Shown: in pieces, positions 32,301 to 44,023 of the stretch
Layout: each line of letters starts with the position of its first letter
Numbering within the stretch: position 1 is the first letter of the stretch
From: Neoceratodus forsteri
Lineage: Eukaryota; Chordata; Ceratodontiformes; Ceratodontidae
Direction of reading: 5' to 3'
Length of the DNA stretch: 64,000 bases
Assembly (NCBI GenBank): GCA_016271365.2
Contig: CM057453.1
Coordinates: 1,078,755,001 to 1,078,819,000 of the forward strand
The notes under the pieces: generated by a model
The model's input: only the letters and a program-made list of their open reading frames with translations
The model's database searches: none
What the model was told of the DNA's origin: nothing
Position numbers and translations under genes: made by a program

Positions 32301-32833
32301 TCAGCATCAGCATCATCACATTCATCATCAGCATCTACACCACCATCACCTGATATTTGTTCACCACACTGTGAATTACTGCATGGAAAATGCGTGATGT
32401 TAACTGCCACGGTGGACAGAATATCACACTGTATGCTATCATTGACATGATTATCAGAATCCTCAGGTTCAGTTACTGAGATGTTACTGGGAAGTATGAC
32501 ATCATCTATGCTGCCACTCACTTGCACTGCTTCACACTCAGCATTTTTGGATACAGTACACTGGTCGGAATTAGAACTTGACGCAACAATACTAATACTA
32601 CCACCACCACTAACACCAGTAACACTAACACCACCAGCTGTGAAAACATCATCTCCTCCTACTATGAGTGACGCTACTGATTGGGCTGTAAAAAACATTA
32701 CAGGAGAAATACCTTTCCTCACATCAGCAATGCACTTCTGCATCTGCCTACTACTACCACGCCCACAAACTATCTTACCGCCAACATTGCCATGGCGAGA
32801 AACAGCTTTGCTTGCACATCTATTTGCAGGCAT
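29302..32833 (-). pseudogene. hAT transposase with BED finger, inactivated
   Basis: On the minus strand, 32,833-32,183 is a Ser/Asp-rich N-terminal region with a poly-Asp tract. A BED finger follows at about 31,945-31,785 (SLVWDFFVQD, ICQVCDVHV, LGTGGQHTHLKNRH), then 31,742-31,431 and 31,364-31,047. The RNase H-like core is visible in pieces: VDCRSSN near 30,925 (candidate first Asp), IASDNGSNVVKCI (second Asp block), PCMAHCLNLVVEEFL (C-x-x-H) and VTRWNSTLYMAERL. The C-terminal dimerisation block is at about 29,720-29,530: SEWPELTAVALKYL and SSVSVERVFSSAGAIV. In-frame stops near 31,780, 31,430, 30,560 and 32,180 and frameshifts near 30,715 and 29,900 kill it. It would cut and paste DNA bounded by the element's ends. 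Confidence 0.85.
30929..31050 (-). other. Candidate 122-bp intron in the transposase gene
   Basis: The upstream frame ends at a stop formed exactly at a consensus donor, GTAAGTAT (31,050 downward). An acceptor ending ...CAGTGCAG (30,929) would rejoin the frame so that the next residues are IKVDCRSSN, the candidate first catalytic block. The pyrimidine tract is weak, so the call rests on frame repair and the donor. Confidence 0.45.
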
Positions 32834-33845
32834 TTTGGGGGATCAACCACAGTATTATAACCAAATTCAGATTTTGATAAGTTCACTCTCTGATTGGGGG
32901 GACGCTGGATGTGAAGCCATAAAAACAACTGTTACTTCAGCAACAGATAAGAGACTACTCTGAGACTGTCATGCAATGAAAACAACTTCAGTAACTAGTG
33001 GTGCTGATGAGGTCACAAAAATAATCCAATCTGGTAAAAAATTCCTTTTGAAAGTGGGGGTAGGGGGGAGCACTGAATGCAGACAGTGCAGATTTTTACG
33101 GCACTACAAGCAGCAAAACAAAGAACAGATACCACGATCACAGTACACAATCAGGCAGCTGCAGTGGATAGCAGATTCACACTGCTGTGCCTACAATTAA
33201 ACTATTCTGTGGCACAATAAAAGGTGTATTATGTGATGCATGCAACACCGCACACACACTCACACACAGAACAGTTTATCTATAATGCTGAATGAGTAAT
33301 GTGTAGCAAATGCAAAAGTTCAGTACTATGCCACGTTACGTATGGTAATGTAAACAACCTGAAATTATGAACTGCTGCACCACATCCACACACAGACAGC
33401 AAAAACATTTCAACTATTACTGACAATATTACTGTGTGTACATTAACACAGTCAGTTATATAACAAAAATATAACCAAAAAAACAAAGAAATCACTATTT
33501 CTCCAACTTAAATCTACCTACACTACAGATACGCTCCTCCCCAAAGCACACTTTCACTGTCTTTCACCACACACACTCAATGTTGTAAATTAACATTCAA
33601 ATCCACATAAAAACAAAAACGCTCGATGATATGAGCACAGGAGGGTTTCCTACAATCGATGAACTAAAGTTGGAGCCCCCAAAAAAATGCAAAAATGCTT
33701 TTTTAACAGCTTTTACAAGATTTCTATCCCAGACAGCTATCAGAGCACACACTGTCTCCTACTCCTTCCTACACATACTACCCCGAACTGAGGCTGTGCA
33801 GATCAATATAGAGCCCATGTGACCTGAAATCCCATGAATCACTGC
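32834..33845. other. hAT transposase upstream region
   Basis: Sequence between the transposase start and the right subterminal region. Presumed promoter/5' UTR of the minus-strand gene; no specific motif can be assigned. Plus frames here show no domain. Confidence 0.35.
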
Positions 33846-34095
33846 AAAATTTGCCTTCGGAGCTCAAAAACAAGGCGAAGTGCATTGTTCGCGATGCACT
33901 TTGCCTTAAATTTGGCAGAGTAGTGGCCTCGGGAGGCAGAGCAACTCGAAGTCATTGTTTCCAATGGACTTTGCATCCTCATAATAACGTGAAGTACTCT
34001 GCTTCGCTTTGCGGAGCACTCCGCGAATCTGCCTTTGCTCCGCAAATCACTTCACGGAGCAGATTGAGCCCACTTCACCCACCACTAGTCAGAGG
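33846..34095. repeat. hAT right end: subterminal motifs, terminus, duplication
   Basis: Dense short repeats of GAAGTG/CACTTC, GCGGAGCAC and CTCCGC between 33,870 and 34,065, then the terminus CTTCACCCACCACTA (ending 34,087) and the target duplication GTCAGAGG (34,088-34,095). Confidence 0.8.
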
Positions 34096-34614
34096 TGCAG
34101 ATGGTATTTCCCTGAAATCCATCAATACCCTTGGATGCACCCCATCTGGTCCCATTGCTTTGTCCACCTTCAGATTAGTCTGTCCCTTTAGGACTCTTTC
34201 CTCCAAAAAAAGGACTAATGCCCACCTCCCTTCCTCCCTCCAAAGTTCTCTTACTTTTTTGTGGCCCCCTCCCCTTCATCTTCTTCCTCTGTAAACACTG
34301 AACCAAAGTATTGGTTCAGGATGTCTGTCTTACCCTGGTCCCCCTCTGCACAGCCTGCCCCCTTTCCCTTTCTAACTTATAATCCCACCCATGGTCTTCC
34401 TCTTTTCACTTATATACCTAAAAAAATGACTTATCCCTTTTTGTTACCTGCTGGGATATTCTTTCTGCAGTTTGAACCTTTGCAGTCCTTACTGCTTTCC
34501 CTGCTTCCATCTGTTTCCTCTGATACACCTCCCAATCCTCTTTCCCCTGCATCTCCTCATTTTATATATTTTCTTGATGAAAATTATTTTTAGGACCTCC
34601 CAGGTCCACCTTGC
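34088..34614 (-). mobile_element. CR1-like LINE copy B, 5' part
   Basis: Continuation of copy B beyond the hAT. In minus-strand order it reads through the linker (KEDWEVYQRKQMEAGKAV, RYISEKRKTMGG, LNQYFGSVFTEE) into NLKVDKAMGPDGVHP and MDFREI. This is exactly what should precede the VLFN-type block at about 22,640. It is 5'-truncated near 34,614. Confidence 0.82.
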
Positions 34615-36109
34615 AAATGAGTTGTCCTCAATTGTTTTTCATCTGGTAAAATAAAGAAATGTATTTATTGATTGATTGAAGCTGAGGCAGAACCCACATT
34701 TTTTGGCATCAGTTTCAACTGAATGACTTGTCATATCTGATCCAAGAATCCATCTTGACCAGTAAGAGACTCCCGTGTTTCAGCCTTATTCAGAGGTTCT
34801 CCCTCCTTGATCTGATCAAGCAGGGTCTCTTGTCTTGCCCAGTTACTCCAGGAATAGGAGGAAGGGGAAGTGGTGATGTCAGCCTAGAAGATGTACTAAT
34901 TGGTAGGTCATTGTGAGAGGAGTATGGAGGCCCTGCTGGCTCCCTTGAGTTTTGATAGAGAGGTGGAGGTGGTGAAATAGACAGAGAGAGGAGGCACTGG
35001 ATGTTAAGACTCAGACACAGAATCACTCATTTTGCTGAGCTCTTTTCTCACAACTTCTGCTCCACTTTTTCTCTTAATCACTTCATAAATCATCAAGGAC
35101 ATCCTTCTAGCTCTCAGGTGATCCTCTTTTATGCCAGCCTGCCTGACAAGCTGTTTAAGGACTGGGTCCAAATTATTGACATCACACCCAGACAGGACTC
35201 TATCTGACATGGGTTACATGCTGAAAATTACTAGAGGCCCCAGTGTCTGCTTTGGCTTTTATGCCTGCCTTATTGTAGCTAATGTTGGGGGAGAAGGAGC
35301 AAGAGATTGGTGAAGTGCCATGGTTATGATAAGTCAACAAATGGAGAGATGATAAGGGAGGTAGTGACTGAGCCACTGGACCAATGGAGGCAGTATTTCT
35401 TAAGAAGTCCGTCTTCAGGTAGAAAAGAAAAAAGAGGTCTGAACTAAACAGTGGATGTCGGGGAACATGTCAGTAATAGTGAGTTATTTGTGCAATGATG
35501 TGAAACAACAGTCATGTTGTGTGCCTCAGTGCTTGTGTCACTTTTGTTTGAATGCCAGTGGTATATGATATGACGACCTCATTAAAAATAAAGGTGGGGG
35601 AAAGTCAGAACCCGTGAACTCAGCATCATGATGAAGAGAAGCAAAAAACAAAGGTCATTACCACCAGATGTGGTACTGTAGGTACCAGATCTTGCATTTA
35701 ACATCACAAGACACAGAGTCCAGTGCATCCCCCCCACTGTAAATCTGAGAGGTTAAATTTATTTCTGTCTAAACTGACAATTTGGGATAAGTGGATCTCG
35801 TAGCCTTCATTTTATATCTGTAATGTAAACAAGCCAAACCACCAGATGCCAAGATGGAACCCCACAGTTTGGTCCTAACTATTAAATGCCTGTAATGGCT
35901 ACTTTTACATAGACAGCACTGCCTAAATTGGCTCCTAACATCACAGGACAAAGGTAGGCTTACAACAGCTGACTTGGCTGATATGATTCTAAATGAGGAA
36001 GGCAGGAAAACGGAATCCCAGCTTACCAGCACAAGTGTTCCAACACCCAGCACCTACCCTTATTAGGTATTGTAACTACCCTCACAAAGGTTTTAACTTC
36101 TAAAAAGGG
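34615..36109. other. Mostly unrecognised; possible retroposon tail near 34,650-34,680
   Basis: AAATAAAG followed by TTGATTGATTGA at 34,651-34,678 resembles a short retroposon 3' tail, but no body could be assigned. A minus frame at 35,004-35,210 (68 codons, charged and helical-looking) has no recognised domain. Confidence 0.3.
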
Positions 36110-37153
36110 TAAGTAGTTAAGGAAAACATATACAATAATATGGGTGGAGGACAAGCCTGAGAAGATGAGTGAATAAGTAGATGAGACTGAAGTGACAGGG
36201 AGAAAGGGAAGGGGGTGTGGCACTACTTATTACGGAGGTAATCACTGCCACCAGGGAGGAGACTGAGGAAGGGAAAGTAGAGGAGCTGTGGGTACAAATC
36301 CAAACAGCAACAGGAAAGAAAGTGATGCTAAGGACAGTCTATAGGCCACCAAATCAAGTAGAGGACAAGACAGGGAGTTGGGAACTATGATAAGGATGGT
36401 AGTGGACAGGGGTAAGGTGGTGGCAAGGAGTCATTTCAATTTTACTAGGGTGGATCAGAGTGTTCTGTCTACCACCTGTACCAGGAGCCAATTAATCTTG
36501 GATGCATTTGAGGATTGGTTTCTGGCCCAGGGCATATTTGAACCTCTATGAGTGGGAGCCACACTGAATATGATGTTAACAAACAGTGACCATGTCATGG
36601 ACCACCACATGGTATGATTCTGGGTTGACATGGGAACTAAACAGCAAGCATGAAGACAGCATTTCTGGTCTTCAGGAAGGCCGGCTATAGGAAAATATGA
36701 AAGATAGTAGCTAGTCTTAAGAATGGCATGGAGTGGATCAAAAGAGGGCAATGATCAGGGAAGGAATGGCAGCTGCCATGAACAACTGCCTTAAGTGGAA
36801 GAAGAAAAACTTCAAAGCCAGGAAACCAGGGTGGTTTGATAGTGATATGGGACATGCATTGAGGGTAAAGAGAGCTACATACAAGAACTTTTGGATGTCC
36901 CAATGAGATAAGGATTTGGGGGTCTGTCTGTTGAATGCCATGGAGGCTAGTAGGATGGTCATGCAGGCCAAGGCTATAAAGGAGCTGCAAACTGCAGAGG
37001 AGATCAAGGAGAGTAAAGAAAGTTTTATTCCAATACATCAGTGGAAAGAGGGACATGAATACCGGGGGATTAGATGGAAGGCAGTAAAGAGAAATCAGAG
37101 GTGTTAAATGAATACTTCTGCTCCATCCTCACTAAGGAAAAGGATGGACCATA
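36110..37153 (+). mobile_element. CR1-like LINE copy D, 5' part
   Basis: Decayed endonuclease and linker: GGVALLITEVIT-like start near 36,200, LWVQIQTATGKKVMLRTVYR and PPNQVEDK near 36,340, and a linker with ITKESF-like and NEYFCSILTKEKDGP pieces up to 37,147. It is interrupted by CR1 copy A4 at ACCATA (37,148-37,153). Stops are frequent. The left edge is approximate. Confidence 0.65.
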
Positions 37154-40079
37154 GAAACATAGAAACATAGAATTTGATGGCAGATAAGGACTTCTTGGCC
37201 CACCTAGTCTGTCCATTTCACTACCTACTGTATAAGCTGCAGATACTAGTTAACCAACAGCCTACTTACTCTTGCATCCCACTAGAATAGCCTTATGTCT
37301 GTCCCATGCATTCTGTAATTCCCCCACTGTTTTTGACCCCACAACCTCCTCAGGAAGGCTGTTCCATGCATCTGCAAACCTCTCCATGAAAAAATACTTC
37401 CTCACATTACCTCTGAGCCATCCTCCCTCTATCTTCAACTTATATCCCCTTGTTCTTGCACATCTCTTTTTCTGAAAGATGCTACCCTCTTGGACTTTGT
37501 TGATTCCCTTCAGGTTCTTGAAAGTTTCTATCAAGTCCCCCCCCCCTTTCCTCTAAGGTATACATATTAAGCTCCTTTAGTCTGTCTTTGTATGATCTTC
37601 TAGAGCAGACCCTGCACCATGTTAATTGCCCTCCTCTGGACAGCCTCCATCTTGTCTACATCCTTGCAGAGATGGGGTCTCCAGAACTGCATGCAGTACT
37701 CCAGATGGGGTCTCACCAACTGTCTGTAGAGAGGGATAACAACTTCCTGTTTTCTACTGGTGATGCCTCTCCTTATGCATCCCAGTATCCTCCCAGCCCT
37801 TCTTACTGCTTTCTCACATTGCTTGCCCACCTTTAGGTCATCTGGTATGACTACCCCCAGGTCCCTTTACATTTTTGTTGTTGTTAGTATCTCACCCCCC
37901 ACTGTGTATTCTTCCCCTGGGTTTTTGTTTCCCAGGTGAATTAGTTTGCATTTCTTTGCATTGAATCTAAGCTACCATACATTTCACCATTCCTCCAACC
38001 TTGCCAAGTCCCTTCTCATCCTTTCCAACCCCTCTTGTGTATCAACCCTGTTGCAGATCTTTGTGTTGTCTGCAAAGAGACATACTATTCCTTCCAGTCC
38101 CTCTGCAGTGTCACTTATATAGACATTAAAGAGAACCGGTCCCAGTACTGAATCCTGCGTACCCCACTAGTAACCTCCTTTCCTCAGAGTGTACTCCGTT
38201 TACTATTTATCACTGCATCTTATTGTCCAGTCAATGTTTTACCCAGGCTACCACCTTGGGACACACTCCAGGGCTGGCTAACTTGTTTATTAATCTTTTG
38301 TGTGGGACTGTGTCAAATGCCTTGCTAAAGTCTAGGTAGGCCATGTCCACAGCCCTTCCCTGGTCTACTACTTTGGTCACCCAGTCAAAGAAATGTATTA
38401 GATTTGTCTGACATGAACTTCCCACTGTGAATCCATGCTTCCTTGGGTCCTGTGCCCCGCTGGCCTCTAGGTACTCAACAGTTCTTTTCTTCAAAGTGAT
38501 TCCATCATTTTCCATACCACAGAGGTCAAACTAAGAGGTCTGTAGTTTCCTACCTCTGCCTTGCTTCCAGTTTTGTGAAGTGGAATCACATCCATCCTCC
38601 TCCAGTCCTCAGGTACCATCCCATCCTCCCATGATTTGTTAAAGAGGGTAGTCAGTGGTGTCACTAGTTCTCCCTTTAGTTCTTTTAGAATTCTGGGGTG
38701 AATCCCATCAGGTCCCATTGCTTTGTCCACCTTCAGTTTCAAGAGTTCTTTCAGAACCCTTTCTTCTGGGAATGGACTGGTATCGACCCCCCTATCCAGA
38801 GTGTTTCAATGGTTTGGTTTAGGTACCTCCCCCTCCTCTTCTTTTGTGAATACAAAACAGAAGTATTCATTCAGTATCCCTGCTTTTTCACTGTCACCCT
38901 CTGGCCTCATTCACTCCCTTTTAAGCCTCAGTATCCCTCCCTTGGTCTTTCTTCACTCCCTAATGTACCTAAAAAGGTTTTATCACCCTTCTTAATATAG
39001 TTGTCTATCTTTTCCTCAGTTTGGGCCTTAGCTATTCTGACTGCCTTCCATGTCTTCTTCTGCTTTAATTGATATAGTTCTCTGTCCTGCTCCTTCTGTG
39101 TTTCCTTATGTTTCCTGAATGCTATCCTTTTCTCCTTAACGTTGCCTGCCACCTCTATTGAGAACCATAGTGGCCTTTCCCTTCATTTTGTTTTGTTGAT
39201 TTGCTTTACACAAAGGATTGTTGCCTCTGTGATGGCAGTTTTTATTTTCCCCCTTGTTCTTCCACCCTCCTTCTTGCCTGTTTGCTAGTGTGTTTCTGAG
39301 ACACTCTCCCATTTTTACAACATCTGCCCTTCTAAAGTCCAACACCCTTGCTTTTGTATGGTTTGACTCTATAGCTGTGTTTATTGTGAATCACAGTTTG
39401 GTGGTCGCTTGTTCCCAGATGGCTACTTACTTCTAAATCTGAGATCCTTTCTCCATCCACGTTTGAGAGTACCAGGTCTAAGATTGCTCTCTCCTGAGTG
39501 GGTTCCAACACTAGCTGTCTAAGGCATACCCCCTGTAGGGCATCAAGAATGATCCTGCTCTTGGATGTGGCTGCAGTAAAGGTGCTCCAGTTAACATCTG
39601 GCATATTCAGGTCTCCCATCAACAATATCTCTCCTTTTTCTGCCATTCTAAGGATTTCTTCTATCATTTCCTTGTCCATTGCCTCCCACTGAGATGGGGG
39701 TCTGTAAACAACCCCTGTGCAGATTGTGGTGCAATTTTTTGTCACCTCCGATCCTCCCTGTTTACCCTTTAGTTCTGTTGCTTTGATTCCTTCCCTTACA
39801 TAGAGAGCTACTCCTACTTCTCTTTTACCCTCCCTGTCCCTCCTGTGGATTATGTACTCCGGTATGATGACATCCCAGTCATGGTTCTCTGTGTATCATG
39901 TTTCTGTGACTGCCACGATATCCAGGTGTCCCTCTTCCATCAAGCCACTAGTTTAGGGAGCTTGTTACACAGACTATGAACATTGGTACTCATCACCCTC
40001 CATTTTTTGACAGCCTTATCCCCTTTAGGCCCATCTCTATCCTTACTGCCTTTGCCTTTTTCTGGATTTCTTGGCCAGT
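37154..40079 (-). mobile_element. CR1 LINE copy A4, inserted in copy D
   Basis: Minus-strand CR1 of the A subfamily. Its 3' end is at 37,154 (GAAACATAGAAACATAG then GATGGCAGATAAGGAC), and it is 5'-truncated near 40,072 at the ORF1/ORF2 boundary. The host LINE D resumes at ACCATA (40,080-40,085), which also precedes the insert. This is a possible 6-bp duplication, though it overlaps the CATAGAAA tail unit. Confidence 0.83.
37262..39990 (-). pseudogene. CR1 ORF2 remnant (copy A4)
   Basis: Endonuclease 39,745-39,332: TGVVYRPPSQWEAMDKEM, ILLMGDLNMPDVNWSTF, HLGTSDHQT. Linker 39,345-38,928. RT 38,742-38,231: KVDKAMGPDGIHPRILKEL, GNYRPLSLTSVVWKMMES, QKHGF-like, YLDFSKAFDTVPHKRL. The catalytic block reads FADN near 38,065, losing the second Asp. 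The C-terminal part is in 37,830-37,600 and 37,534-37,262 (RPHLEYCMQFWRPHLCKDV, MIETFKNLKGINKVQEGS). Many frameshifts. Confidence 0.83.
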
Positions 40080-42233
40080 ACCATAAGGGAGTATGAGGGA
40101 AAGGAAAGACAGAGGAAGGAAATGGATGACAGAATAAGAGAAGACAGGGTTAGAAAACAGCTTTTGTCTCTGAAGGTAAACAAGTCCCTTGGACCAGATG
40201 CATCTACACAAAGGTATCGAGAGAGTGTCTGGCAGAACTGGAAGGTCCACTGGCAGATCTGTTCAACAGCTCATTAGATAGGGGAGTGGTACTACAGGAG
40301 TGGAGAGCCACACATGTGGTACCACTGCACGAAACAGGGACTAGGAATAACCTGGAGAACTACAAGCTGGACAATCTGATCTCCATTATATGTAAACTGA
40401 TGGAGGCCATTCTGAAGGAAAGGCTAGTCAGTCACCTTGAAGCAAACAGGCTCCAGTATGAGAGACAGCATGGCCTCATGTTGAGAGATCCTGTCAAATC
40501 AATCTCATCAGCTTCTTTGACTCAGTAACGAAGGCAGCAGACAAAGACAAGGTGATTAATATTGTATACCTGGATTTCTGCAAGGCCTTTGACTCAGTGC
40601 TCCACAAGAGATTGATCAGTAAATTGTAAGACTTAGGGACAGGAAACAAATTAACAATGTTGGTAGCTAATTGGCTTAACAGTTGGACACAAAGGGGGGG
40701 GGAGGAGCGCTCAGGTATGAGAGAAGTCACCAGCGGGGACCTACAGGTGTCAATGTTTGGTTTGGTGTTGATTAATGTATTCATAAATGATATTAGGGGA
40801 AGGTATTAAAGGCAAAATCTGCCCCTTTGGGATTGACACCAAATTCTTTGGGGGGGCACAGATGAAGCGGTGCAGGACCTACAAGAAGATCTAGTGACTC
40901 TGGAAAGTTGTCTGGTACACGGTAACTTGGGTTCTGTGTGAAAAATTGCAACATCATTTACATAAGAAAGAACCCAGGGACTAAGCACAGACCGAGGGAC
41001 TCAAGGTCACTGAATCAGAGAAGGAAAAGGACTTGCTGATAGCCATTACCAACAATCTTAAATCATTCTATCCTGGTGGCCATTTTCGGTTGTGTTAAGT
41101 AATAGATGGTTCTGATGCCATATGGTGCTATGGGAAGGAATGGGTTTTAAGCAGGCTGCACAGTGTAAAAAGGCAGCAACCAAGGCTAATAGAAGGTTAG
41201 GATGTATTGCTATAGGGATCGTGAGCAGAAGGGAGGAGGTTATACTGCTACTGTTCAGGGCATTGGTGACAAAGATAGTTCAGAGACAACAGATCACAGC
41301 ATATTAGGACAGGCTTAGAGAACTCAACGTGTACTCACTGGAGGAGAGGAGGTAAACAGGGGACATGACTGAAACCTTTTAAAGAGCTAGTGCACTGCCT
41401 AAAACTAATATTTGTTTTTAAAAGCAGTCAACCATTATCTTTTATATCTGAGGTACTTTTTCTTTTCCCTTGGTTAATTAATTAGAAGTTTTTACCTGAT
41501 GTTAGTAGGTGTGATGCACTGGACAGCACTCTGCCTGGCAGCTGACATATCTATCTCTACCCCCTCCCGCACACACGCACACAAACACTGCATCATCAGA
41601 ATTGTGATCTCACTGACTTAGACATCACTGCTGCTTAGGAACAGCCACTCAGTGGCTGCCAGGTCAGTCAGCTGTGATGTCAAGATCACAATACTGATGA
41701 TATAGTGGGGGGGGGCAGATATAGATATGTCAACTGCCAGGCTAAGAGCTGTTCCACACATCCAGTGCAATATTATTACATAGAAGACCTTCTAATGAGC
41801 AAAAGGAAAAAGGAAAATACTTCAGAAATAAAAAATTACAACCGACTACTTCTTAAAATTTTTATTATTTTCTGTAGTAGCTGAAAGGTACACACAAAGT
41901 TGATATAGGGGACCTTTTTTATCTCAGTGACAATAAGGCCACCCAGGGGCACTGATATAAGCTGGAAGAGGGAAAGTGTAGGAAGGAGGTCAGGAGACAC
42001 TTCTTTAGAGACAGTAGTGTCAGGATGAAATGAACTCCAGCTGAAGTTGTCACTCAAGCACACTGGGGGGGTTGAAAACAGGTTGGGATAGGGTGACAGG
42101 GATGGTCAGGGTTGGAGGGGAGTGGTGGGGCCCCCTGGAATCTATGATCAGGGGCTCCACAATGAAGCAGGCTTGACAGGCCATAAGGCCTTTATTTGCT
42201 GGCTATTTCATATGTTCATACATATGTTCATAT
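40080..42233 (+). mobile_element. CR1-like LINE copy D, 3' part
   Basis: RT remains in order: IREDRVRKQLLSLKVNKSLG (about 40,130), LADLFNSSLDRGVVLQEWRA, LISIICKLMEAILKERLVSH, a VYLDFCKAFDSVLHKRLI block near 40,565, a ruined active site (FGIDT near 40,825), and KANRRLGCIAIGIVSRREEV near 41,190. It is interrupted by a palindromic element at about 41,385-41,885. It then ends in AGGCCTTTATTTGCTGGC and repeated TTCATATG units (42,205-42,233), the CR1 octamer tail. Confidence 0.75.
41385..41885. mobile_element. ~500-bp palindromic element inside LINE D
   Basis: Two arms of about 240 bp are inverted copies with mismatches: ATGCACTGGACAG...TGACATATCTATCTC on the left, and the complement through GATATAGATATGTCAACTG...CCAGTGCAAT on the right. 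The centre is near 41,640. It interrupts LINE D just after its GDMTETF-like block. Fold-back DNA element without coding capacity; ends approximate. Confidence 0.7.
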
Positions 42234-42235
42234 GA

Positions 42236-44023
42236 AGGAGATGATGATGATGTATCTGATATTCCCCAGAAACATCGGTCCAAAATGGCAAAAGTCAACA
42301 AATGCAGCACCAAAAAGTCTCTGAACATCAGTCCAAAAAAAACAAATGTCAACAAGTGCAGCACCGACAACAAGTATCTGATCTAGCTACTTAGCACAGA
42401 GATAAAAGTAAAAAAACAAATGTGAACGGTCACAATGCCAAGTTGTCTAAAACAAAAACAAGAAAGCAGCCACATGTCACACAATCCAAAAAGGTACTTG
42501 CAGGGACACAACCCCCAACCCCAATCCTTCCACAGTGAGTTAAAGCTCAGCCAAATCAATTGTTTGGGGCTATTTTATTACTGATCTGTTGGAGCTGCAG
42601 AATGGAGCAGAGCACAGGACCACTCATGAACTTTCCACAGATATGTTGATTGCTACAATAGATGCAGCTTAGTCAGTCATGCATGCAATGAACTACCACC
42701 TTGCTGTTTTAGTGTCAGTTGACACCGTAGAATGGGCTTAACTCACAGAAAGGGGTAGAGTGTTTTAGATAAACAAACCAGCATATACAGGCAAGGATGC
42801 TGCCATCATGATTGCACCTGACCCTATGAACTACAACACATGTCAGATGGCACCAGGTTTGAACACAGAGGCAGTCAGAGGCAGTAAGGAGGCAATCAGC
42901 TTACAATGACAGTTCCACAGCACTGGTAAACACTTTCTTTCCCTTGCCCCCCAATTCACACCAGCAGTGCCTGTTAACATTTTCTCTCCCAATTGACTTT
43001 GGCAGTGTTGCTAAACACTTCCAGTACCAAATACTAAATACTTTCAGTGCCACAAACATAGTGGGGGGAAAAACAGGAACTCATTAAGATAAATAAGTGG
43101 CTGGATGACTGATCCTTATGGGAAAATTATACCTTACTAAAACATTATAACCTGTTCCTGAATAATGAAACATACTATGCCAAAGATGGACTACACCTGA
43201 ACTCCAAGTGAGCCAACATACTTTGAGAGAGATGTGTTAATTGCTTAGAAAGAAATGTAAGCTAATGAGTGGGGGTAAAGGGAGTAGAACTGGACACAAA
43301 GATTGTTTAATATCAAAATTATGTCTCTAAACACCAGGGGCTGGAATCTCATAGGTTGATTCAGGGCTTGCATCAAACCCTGCATCAAACCCATTTTTTG
43401 GCAAAGTTGCACCAAACACCTTTGCAATAACTGCACCCGGTTTTCTATTCTCAGGCACAGTTGTGACAGTTTCCTCATGTTACAATGGCTTGCTCAAAAT
43501 ATTTGGCACAAGCCCCGTAAAAAGGATTCCATGAATGCTAAAAGTAAGACCGGGGCAGGTGGTCTTAGTCACGACACTTGGCAGACAGGAGTGAAAATCC
43601 TGATTGCCAGCTGGGAGAATGCCATAAACCCCATGCACCATATGATCGGTGTGTGTGAGAGGCTTGCAGCATTCTTGACAGCTTTGAAAATCTGTCCCTA
43701 ACAGTTTAATAAATAAGTTTGAGAGTTTTAAATTATTATTATTATTACTTAAAGAGAAGCCAGATGTTGAAACATGATGAGGAGCAGAGGATTCATGGGA
43801 CAAACATATTGATGGATATAATTTAATAATTAAGGACAGGAATGGAGGGTGGGAAGGGGTGTGGCCACTTATCTAAGTAACAAATTATTAGCAAAAAATG
43901 TTATAGCTGATAGCAAAAATGAAACTGTATGGGCAACAACTGATATTCTAAAATCTGAAAGATTGACTATAGGCAATGGTTACATTCCACCAAATGTTAG
44001 CAAGGAATAATACTTGCTTACAT
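42236..44023 (+). mobile_element. LINE F, 5' part (ORF1 end and endonuclease start)
   Basis: The region starts with a frame rich in Lys/Asp (DDDDVSDIPQKHRSKMAKVN), plausibly ORF1. ETYYAKDGLHLN at 43,168-43,204 is the Asp-x-x-His block of the CR1-type ORF1 esterase. An endonuclease start (MSLNTRGWN, about 43,321) follows, and GVATYLSNKLLAKNVIADSK with YIPPNVSKE near 43,860-44,008. It is interrupted by LINE E at TTACAT (44,018-44,023). A segment at 43,345-43,790 does not fit the LINE and may be another insertion. Confidence 0.6.
42915..43035 (+). repeat. Degenerate ~55-60-bp repeat units
   Basis: Units of the form GCACTGGTAAACACTTTCT, GTGCCTGTTAACATTTTCT and GTGTTGCTAAACACTTCC recur here. Related units are found at 49,110-49,380. 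Confidence 0.5.

Larger units (their letters stand above)
22658..34087 (-). mobile_element. hAT DNA transposon, 11.43 kb, two-gene type
   Basis: Both flanks carry a perfect 8-bp duplication GTCAGAGG (22,650-22,657 and 34,088-34,095), and joining the flanks restores LINE copy B. The termini are TAGAGATGCAGTGAA on the left and the complement of TAGTGGTGGGTGAAG on the right, matching in TAG-x-G-x-TG-x-x-GTGAA, within the hAT YARNG rule. Subterminal regions share GCGGAGCAC (22,720-22,728; 34,011-34,019) and many GAAGTG/CACTTC motifs, likely transposase sites. Inside are a broken BED-hAT transposase (minus), a convergent BED/coiled-coil gene (plus), a later CR1 insertion (A3), a ~500-bp palindrome and two satellite-like arrays. 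Confidence 0.88.

Noticed and set aside
35004..35210. 68-codon charged minus frame as a small helical-domain protein
   Set aside because: No conserved motif, no neighbours, and the length is within chance for this window.
43477..43701. Plus frame between LINE F ORF1 and endonuclease as part of LINE F
   Set aside because: The sequence does not continue the endonuclease start at 43,321 and matches no LINE block; possibly an inserted fragment, not assignable.
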